Below are positions 58,805 through 64,000 of a stretch of 64,000 bases of DNA, piece by piece. The position numbers were made by a program, and so were the translations under genes. The stretch is taken from the NCBI RefSeq assembly GCF_001050375.1, contig NZ_KQ130483.1, forward strand, positions 286,478 through 350,477, written 5' to 3'. The DNA comes from Catenovulum maritimum. GTDB lineage: Bacteria; Pseudomonadota; Gammaproteobacteria; Enterobacterales; Alteromonadaceae. The notes under the pieces are model-generated. The model was not told the origin of the DNA. It was given only the letters and a program-made list of their open reading frames with translations, and searched no databases. Every line of letters begins with the position of its first letter. Within the stretch, counting starts at the first letter, position 1.

Positions 58805-60292
58805 ATGTTCAAATTCACAAACCCCATACGAAAATTAGCCATAGCTATGGCATTGCCGACGATAGGTTTAATTGGTTGTGGTGACCAAAATGACCAAACG
58901 GCTAGCGTAAATAAAACTGAGTCCAATAAACAATACAATCTTATTTTCATTATGGCTGATGATATGGGATACGCAGATTTAGGCTCTTATGGCCAAGAAA
59001 AAATTAAAACGCCAAACCTAGATCAAATGGCGGCTGAAGGCATTCGCTTTACCGACTTTTATGCTGGAACAACCGTATGCGCACCATCTCGCAGTGTTCT
59101 AATGACAGGTTTGCATATGGGCCATACGCCAGTCAGGGGCAACGCAGGCGTCAAAACTCAAACTTTAGCACCAGAAGATATTACGGTAGCAGAAGTACTC
59201 AAAGATGCTGGATATAAAACGGCTCTAGTGGGCAAATGGGGTTTGGGCGACGACGGTAATACAGGCTTGCCAAACGATCAAGGATTTGATTATTTCTTTG
59301 GCTATCTAAACCAAGTCCATGCACACAATCACTACCCTGAATGGCTTTGGCGCAACAAAGAAAAAGTTATGTTGGATAACATAGTTGAACTAGGTCCTAT
59401 TGCTTATATGGACTTTCATGGCGGTGTTGCTAAACCCGAAAATCGAAAAACCTACTCAAGCCAGTTATTTTTTGACGAAGCAGTTGAATACATTGATAAC
59501 GCAGGAAAAGATCCTTTCTTTCTATTTGTTTCTTTAACTTCACCACATGCGAACAATGAAGCAGAAAAATTTGACTGGGCGCACGGCATGGAAGTACCAG
59601 AATCTAGCTATCAAGAATATGCAGATAAAGATTGGAAAGAGCCAGCCAAAGGCTATGCTGCCATGGTTGATTTTATCGATAAAGGGGTTGGCCGAATTCT
59701 AAATAAGTTAAAAGAGAAAGGTTTAGAAGACGACACTATCGTTATGTTTACCTCTGACAATGGTCCACATGAAGAAGGTGATAATGACCCTTATTTCTTT
59801 GACTCTAATGGGCCATTTCAAGGTACCAAACGAGTACTTTATGATGGTGGTATTCGTGTCCCTATGATTGCTTGGGCACCGGGCACAGTGCCTGCAGGTA
59901 AAACCAGTAACCATGTAGGCTACTTTGGTGATTTAATGGCTACAGCCGCTGATTTAGCAGGTGTTAAAACGCCAGAAAAACTAGATAGTGTCAGCATTAG
60001 TCCTGTGTTATTCGGCAAAGATTCTGAACAACAGCAGCATGATTTTGTTTACTGGGAGTTTTACGAAATGGGTGGTATTCAAGCTTTGCGACAAGGTAAA
60101 TGGAAAGCTGTACGTACACCTATGTTCACAGGGCCAGTACAAATTTATGATATCACCAAAGACTTAGGCGAAAAAAATGATTTAGCGGATCAGTACCCTG
60201 AACTCGCAGCCAAATTTGATCGATTGATGAACAGCTCACACACCCCAGATCCGCGCTGGGTAGCGACGACAGGTGCTGCTGGCAGACATTAA
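58805..60292 (+). CDS. S1 family sulfatase (second of a pair), lipoprotein
   Basis: 495-residue sulfatase closely similar to its neighbour: CAPSRSVLMTG with the formylglycine cysteine again at residue 92, FIMADDMGYADL, GKWGLGDDGN and FTSDNGPHEEG. The lipobox is canonical (LIGC, cysteine 25), so it is anchored in a membrane facing the periplasm or surface. Tandem duplication followed by divergence is likely, giving different positional specificity on a sulfated polysaccharide. Substrate not determinable. Confidence 0.92.
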   Translation: MFKFTNPIRKLAIAMALPTIGLIGCGDQNDQTASVNKTESNKQYNLIFIMADDMGYADLGSYGQEKIKTPNLDQMAAEGIRFTDFYAGTTVCAPSRSVLMTGLHMGHTPVRGNAGVKTQTLAPEDITVAEVLKDAGYKTALVGKWGLGDDGNTGLPNDQGFDYFFGYLNQVHAHNHYPEWLWRNKEKVMLDNIVELGPIAYMDFHGGVAKPENRKTYSSQLFFDEAVEYIDNAGKDPFFLFVSLTSPHANNEAEKFDWAHGMEVPESSYQEYADKDWKEPAKGYAAMVDFIDKGVGRILNKLKEKGLEDDTIVMFTSDNGPHEEGDNDPYFFDSNGPFQGTKRVLYDGGIRVPMIAWAPGTVPAGKTSNHVGYFGDLMATAADLAGVKTPEKLDSVSISPVLFGKDSEQQQHDFVYWEFYEMGGIQALRQGKWKAVRTPMFTGPVQIYDITKDLGEKNDLADQYPELAAKFDRLMNSSHTPDPRWVATTGAAGRH

Positions 60293-60357
60293 GCTCGATA
60301 AAATTTATACCAAGCCTAATTAAATATGGCTAAGTATCACACCCAGCTAATAGGTGT

Positions 60358-60389
60358 AAAAAACCACTTCACGCGTGAAGTGGTTTTTA
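60358..60389. terminator. Bidirectional terminator between sulfatase and argJ
   Basis: AAACCACTTCACG directly followed by its complement CGTGAAGTGGTTT, with A/T runs on both sides, between converging genes. Confidence 0.88.
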
Positions 60390-60415
60390 TTTAATTGCTC
60401 GTTATAAAATACAAA

Positions 60416-61660
60416 TTAAGTTCTGTATTCAGCATTAATTTTGACGTAGTCATAACTAAAGTCACATGTCCAAATAGTGGTTTGAGCTTCGCCTCGGTTA
60501 AGTACAACTGTCATTTCAATTTCAGCTTGATCCATGATGGCTTGGCCTTGTTCTTCAAGGTAGCTTTCTGCTCGGCCGCCTTTTTCGGCAACCATTACAT
60601 CACCAAAATATAGCTCTAATGCATTCGTGTCTAAATCTTCCAACGATTCACACTCACGAGAAGCATAACCAATGGCTGCTAACACTCTTCCTAAATTAGG
60701 ATCCGATGCAAACATAGCCGTTTTAACTAATGGGCTCTTACCAATAGAAAAACCGATTGTTTTTGCTTCCTTAACCGATTTAGCACCTTTCACATTCACG
60801 GTAATAAATTTAGTTGCCCCTTCACCGTCGCGAACAATCGCCTGAGCAAGAAATTGTGATGCTTTAACTAATTCATCAAATAATGCTTTGAAGCCGTTAG
60901 ATTCTCTGGATGTAATTTTTTCAGCGCCTGATTGACCAGTCGCCATAACAATAAACGAATCGTTAGTAGAGGTATCACCATCAACAGAAATACAGTTGAA
61001 AGATAAATCAGCGATTTCCTTAGTGATTTCATCAAGGAAAGATTGTTCTATCGCAGCATCTGTCGCTAAATAACCTAACATGGTTGCCATATTGGGATGG
61101 ATCATACCAGCACCTTTAGAAATACCAGTCACCTTCACCTTAGCACCCGCTAAGTCAATCTGACTAGAATAAGCTTTTGGCGCTATATCTGTTGTCATTA
61201 TTGCTTCGGCCGCTTGTGCCCAATGATCAGTCGCTAGATTAGAGACAGCTTTTGGAATAGCAGGTAAAAGCTTGTTCATAGGTAAGTGTTCTAAAATAAC
61301 ACCCGTTGAAAATGGTAACACAGCTTCCATTTCTATATTCATTGTCTCTGCAACAGCTTGACATGTGACAATGGCATCTTTCATCCCTTGCTCACCTGTG
61401 CCTGCATTTGCATTACCCGTGTTAATCACTAACGCTTTAATTTGATTACCGCTCGCCAAATGTTTTTGGCACAATTTAACAGGCGCAGCACAGAATCTAT
61501 TTTGAGTAAACACACCAGAAACCGAGCTACCAGGAGCAACTTCGATAACCAATAGATCTTTTCGATTCGTTTTTTTGATTCCAGCTTCAGTCCAGCCGAG
61601 ACGGATCCCCTCAATCGGGTTTAGGGTTTCTGCATTAACCGCAGGTAAATTAACAGGCAT
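60416..61660 (-). CDS. argJ: Bifunctional ornithine acetyltransferase / N-acetylglutamate synthase
   Basis: Moves the acetyl group from N-acetylornithine to glutamate in the cyclic arginine pathway and may also make acetylglutamate from acetyl-CoA. The precursor cuts itself before the nucleophile Thr in KGAGMIHPNMATMLGY (T193), giving alpha and beta chains; GNANAGTGEQG, PFSTGVILE and SVDGDTSTNDSF are conserved. I start at the ATG at 61660 (414 residues); a TTG at 61672 adds four residues. Monocistronic, with no other arg gene in the window. Confidence 0.94.
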   Translation of the reverse strand: MPVNLPAVNAETLNPIEGIRLGWTEAGIKKTNRKDLLVIEVAPGSSVSGVFTQNRFCAAPVKLCQKHLASGNQIKALVINTGNANAGTGEQGMKDAIVTCQAVAETMNIEMEAVLPFSTGVILEHLPMNKLLPAIPKAVSNLATDHWAQAAEAIMTTDIAPKAYSSQIDLAGAKVKVTGISKGAGMIHPNMATMLGYLATDAAIEQSFLDEITKEIADLSFNCISVDGDTSTNDSFIVMATGQSGAEKITSRESNGFKALFDELVKASQFLAQAIVRDGEGATKFITVNVKGAKSVKEAKTIGFSIGKSPLVKTAMFASDPNLGRVLAAIGYASRECESLEDLDTNALELYFGDVMVAEKGGRAESYLEEQGQAIMDQAEIEMTVVLNRGEAQTTIWTCDFSYDYVKINAEYRT

Positions 61661-61840
61661 AGTAAGTTTCAAGTAACAAAAATATGCTTAAGATTTTACG
61701 ACTTCAGTTGAGGATATGCAAAACATAGTTTTTAAACAGATAAAATATTTTGGCGGAATAATTTGGTGCTATGAGTTGACTCTAAAGCAGCGAAGAATAT
61801 CTAGTGACGGTTCAGATAAATGGGACTCAGGCTATAATAA

Positions 61841-61870
61841 AACCCAATCATTATTAGATGATTGGGCTTT
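61841..61870 (-). terminator. Terminator of the Ig-like lipoprotein gene
   Basis: On the minus strand CCCAATCAT, 6-nt loop, ATGATTGGG, then TTTTATTATAG, about 25 nt after the stop at 61891. Confidence 0.8.
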
Positions 61871-61890
61871 ATTACAAGGTTAAAATTCAA

Positions 61891-63648
61891 TTATGGCTGT
61901 GGATCAGCAACATCTATAGTTTTAACTAAGCTGATATCGCTAATTACAATATCATCACTCACGCCGTCAGCTGGCGTTAGCTCAAAGCTAAAGTAAACTG
62001 TTTCTGACCATCCTGATACCCAAGGTTTATCGCCATCGTTAGCAGCACTACCTGTCGCTAATTCTTCGCCAACAACGGGTACTCTAATCGTACCTAAGCT
62101 GACCTTATGCCAACCAGCACCAACTGGTACTGTGCCTGAGATAAGCGTTTTCGCAAGTACATTAGCTTTTGCCATAGGTGTCCAAGAGTTTCCATCTATA
62201 TCGGCACCAACCACGTTAGTTGTGCCATCTTGATGTTGATTAAACCAAGGTTGAGCACCGACAGATAAAGTCACTTCATGATCTGTGTTGTTTTTAGCCC
62301 ATACAGTCAACTCAAAAGTATCTCCTTGATTTTGACCTGAACCCAAGAAATGGAAAGGATTTTCAATCGCAGAGGTACGGCGATTTTGTTCTGCATATAG
62401 TGTACTGCCATCACCAACAGGCGTAGCTAAATGTAAGGCATTACCGCCGCCAAACCCTTGACCAATTAATACATCTCTTGTCGTTGGGACTGCCAATGTG
62501 CCATTGCCAGCCTCAGCTAAAGAATACCAATAGTTTTCAGTGCCGCCATGCGCGACAACAGTTACCCCATCAATAACTTCAGTTGGAATAGCTTTACCTG
62601 CACCTGCAAAAGTATTTGCAAAATTATAGGTCAAAGCAGCTGAATCAGTTCCTGTACAAAAGAAGTTATCAACTACATTTACATCAACGGCATCGTTTTC
62701 AACTGGATTATCTAATTCAACTGTAACACTGACATTACTCGCTTCAACTGGACCAGCTGCTAAAATGGCATCAGTCCCACTCGCTTGCTGTATTGCAACT
62801 GCAGTATCATCAGCTGATGACCAAGAATATGAGCCTGTCGCGTCTAGGTTTTCATTCGCTGAATTTTTAGCTTGTACTCCTACAGCAGCAACACTACAAG
62901 TTGGAATATTAATAGCTGTATCGATCACCGTATCGCCATCCGTAATTTCTATCATAGCGACATTCGAATCTGAACCTGTATCGGCCGCAGCAATTAGGGT
63001 TTTGCTCGACGAGACAGTTTCTACTCCGCCAAGCGAATCTGTATGCGTCGCTGCAACATAAACTTCTTTACTTGCATCACCTGTTTGCAAAGTATAACTT
63101 GCACCTGTCGCAACGGCTGCATCTGCAACAAACCATTGGTAACTGACTGTACCTAAACCATCAAGATCTGAAAAATCATTACTCGCTTGCAAAGTCTCAC
63201 CTTCAGTAAAGTTACCCGAAATCATGACACTTCCAGCTAAAGCATCATCGATATTTTGCACTAAACTTGATGACTCAACTTGGAGGCTATATTGAAGATT
63301 AAACATGTCATCATGGAAGACAACCTCAGCTGAAATTTTCTTACCCACTTCGTTTTGAGTTAAATTTAACGTATCGGATGTTGCGCCAATAATTTCGACA
63401 TCATCAGCATACCAAGTGAAACTATCTAGAATAATATCACCGTCAATATCAGCCAAGGCATCAGTAACAAGCATAACATCGGAATTTTGTTCGAAATTGC
63501 CGGTGAAAGCTAAGTCACCAGTCGGTAAAGAGTCGGTTGGTGTTTCAACAACTTCGTCATCGAATTCACCTTCCTGATTAATTTCTAACTTACAGGCAGA
63601 TAATCCCATACTTAATAAAATGGCTAATGATATTTGGCTTAATTTCAT
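61891..63648 (-). CDS. Lipoprotein with Ig-like repeats and a C-terminal CBM-like domain
   Basis: 585-residue lipoprotein (lipobox GLSAC, cysteine 19). Residues about 45-220 hold two Ig-like repeats with the phrase DLDGLGTVSYQWFVADAA and its relative in the first repeat (DIDGDIILDSFTWYADDVE). A further Ig-like segment (SYSWSSADDTAVAI) follows, and the last 230 residues look like a jelly-roll carbohydrate-binding domain (GGGNALHLATPVGDGSTLYA, FELTVWAKNN, GWHKVSLGTI, YFSFELTPADG). Probably a surface polysaccharide-binding protein linked in function to the nearby sulfatases; inference from domains and position. Confidence 0.72.
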   Translation of the reverse strand: MKLSQISLAILLSMGLSACKLEINQEGEFDDEVVETPTDSLPTGDLAFTGNFEQNSDVMLVTDALADIDGDIILDSFTWYADDVEIIGATSDTLNLTQNEVGKKISAEVVFHDDMFNLQYSLQVESSSLVQNIDDALAGSVMISGNFTEGETLQASNDFSDLDGLGTVSYQWFVADAAVATGASYTLQTGDASKEVYVAATHTDSLGGVETVSSSKTLIAAADTGSDSNVAMIEITDGDTVIDTAINIPTCSVAAVGVQAKNSANENLDATGSYSWSSADDTAVAIQQASGTDAILAAGPVEASNVSVTVELDNPVENDAVDVNVVDNFFCTGTDSAALTYNFANTFAGAGKAIPTEVIDGVTVVAHGGTENYWYSLAEAGNGTLAVPTTRDVLIGQGFGGGNALHLATPVGDGSTLYAEQNRRTSAIENPFHFLGSGQNQGDTFELTVWAKNNTDHEVTLSVGAQPWFNQHQDGTTNVVGADIDGNSWTPMAKANVLAKTLISGTVPVGAGWHKVSLGTIRVPVVGEELATGSAANDGDKPWVSGWSETVYFSFELTPADGVSDDIVISDISLVKTIDVADPQP

Positions 63649-63838
63649 ATTGGTTTCCTATTCGGCTCAAGTTAGTGTGTGATAATCCATGTGCCACAAA
63701 ACACTAACATATGATGTATTTAAATGTAACACCTAAATAACAGTATTACGTTTTAAACCTAAATTCAACAATTAGCCAACAAAAAAGTTAATAACAAATT
63801 AAACAGGATGGGGGAAGAAACCAAAGAAAAGCCTTAGC

Positions 63839-64000
63839 TAACCTTAGTTCGGAATAAAAAGTTAACTAAGGCATTGAAAAACAGATCAAATTATTAAAAT
63901 TTTAAAAATTAATTTTTAGGATGATATTTTTTCTTTTAGTGATACGAATTAGCGTACGTAATGGCTGGTATAAATTACACTCTGTTTGGACGTGTTTAAA
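63839..64000 (+). repeat. MITE-like repeat family 1, copy E (cut by window end)
   Basis: Begins TAACCTTAGTTCGGAATAA and matches the family through TATTTTTTCTTTTAG and GCGTACGTAATGGCTGG; after that it diverges, and the window ends before a second terminal repeat. The preceding 63649-63838, upstream of the Ig-like lipoprotein, holds its promoter region, but no convincing signal was recognised. Confidence 0.72.

Noticed and set aside
63675-63697. TGGCAC on the minus strand before the Ig-like lipoprotein
   Set aside because: The -12 position reads AT instead of GC, so sigma-54 use is unlikely.
1-64000. CRISPR arrays, tRNA/rRNA genes, prophage, integrase or transposase genes
   Set aside because: Looked for by eye; no regularly spaced direct repeats, no tRNA-like cloverleaf with CCA end and no such protein families were seen.

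Overview
AT-rich chromosomal segment of a marine gammaproteobacterium, most likely of the Alteromonadales. This rests on the gene order hemA-prfA-prmC divergent from lolB-ispE-prs, on pepA-holC-valS divergent from lptF-lptG, on the Vibrio/Alteromonas-type flagellar genes flgT and flgO-flgP, and on many periplasmic or lipid-anchored carbohydrate-active proteins. A polysaccharide-degrading genus such as Catenovulum or a relative would fit, but the sequence alone does not fix the genus.

Layout. 0.2-2.7 kb: purine synthesis (purM, purN) plus a periplasmic DUF3108 protein. 2.7-4.6 kb: a GH43-like secreted glycosidase and an unknown lipoprotein. 4.8-10.6 kb: translation termination, haem, lipoprotein sorting, isoprenoid and PRPP genes. 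10.7-14.8 kb: an M23 peptidase, a two-part pterin-synthase-like protein, a lipoprotein and an aromatic/aspartate aminotransferase. 15.0-18.5 kb: a cobalamin riboswitch with a visible translational switch, then btuB and a propeller-like lipoprotein. 18.8-32.6 kb: topA, a 3'-truncated astB, a 1284-residue Ig-like lipoprotein, a dicarboxylate-type symporter, HAD and aldo/keto reductase enzymes, and a sigma-54-type chemoreceptor pair. 33-36 kb: metR, yqgE, ruvX and a voltage-gated channel. 36-39.6 kb: flagellar H-ring/outer-membrane genes with two divergent sigma-54-type promoters. 40-44 kb: a binding-protein/hybrid-kinase sensory pair. 44-51.4 kb: LPS export (lptFG) and pepA-holC-valS. 51.5-55.5 kb: a PAS kinase with a lone receiver, a sulfotransferase and mscS. 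55.6-63.6 kb: a putative glycosidase, two S1 sulfatases, argJ and an Ig-like lipoprotein.

Two kinds of short non-coding repeat lie between genes. One family of about 160-197 bp, with 19-bp terminal inverted repeats, has five copies, and the other element has one clear copy. Both look like MITEs; no transposase, integrase, CRISPR array, rRNA or tRNA was seen.

The most interesting units are the riboswitch-btuB-propeller lipoprotein operon, the chemoreceptor split from its NIT-like partner, the binding protein translationally coupled to a hybrid kinase, the pterin-synthase-like protein whose two halves keep complementary motifs, and the repeat families. None is proven novel here; each can be tested by the searches stated.
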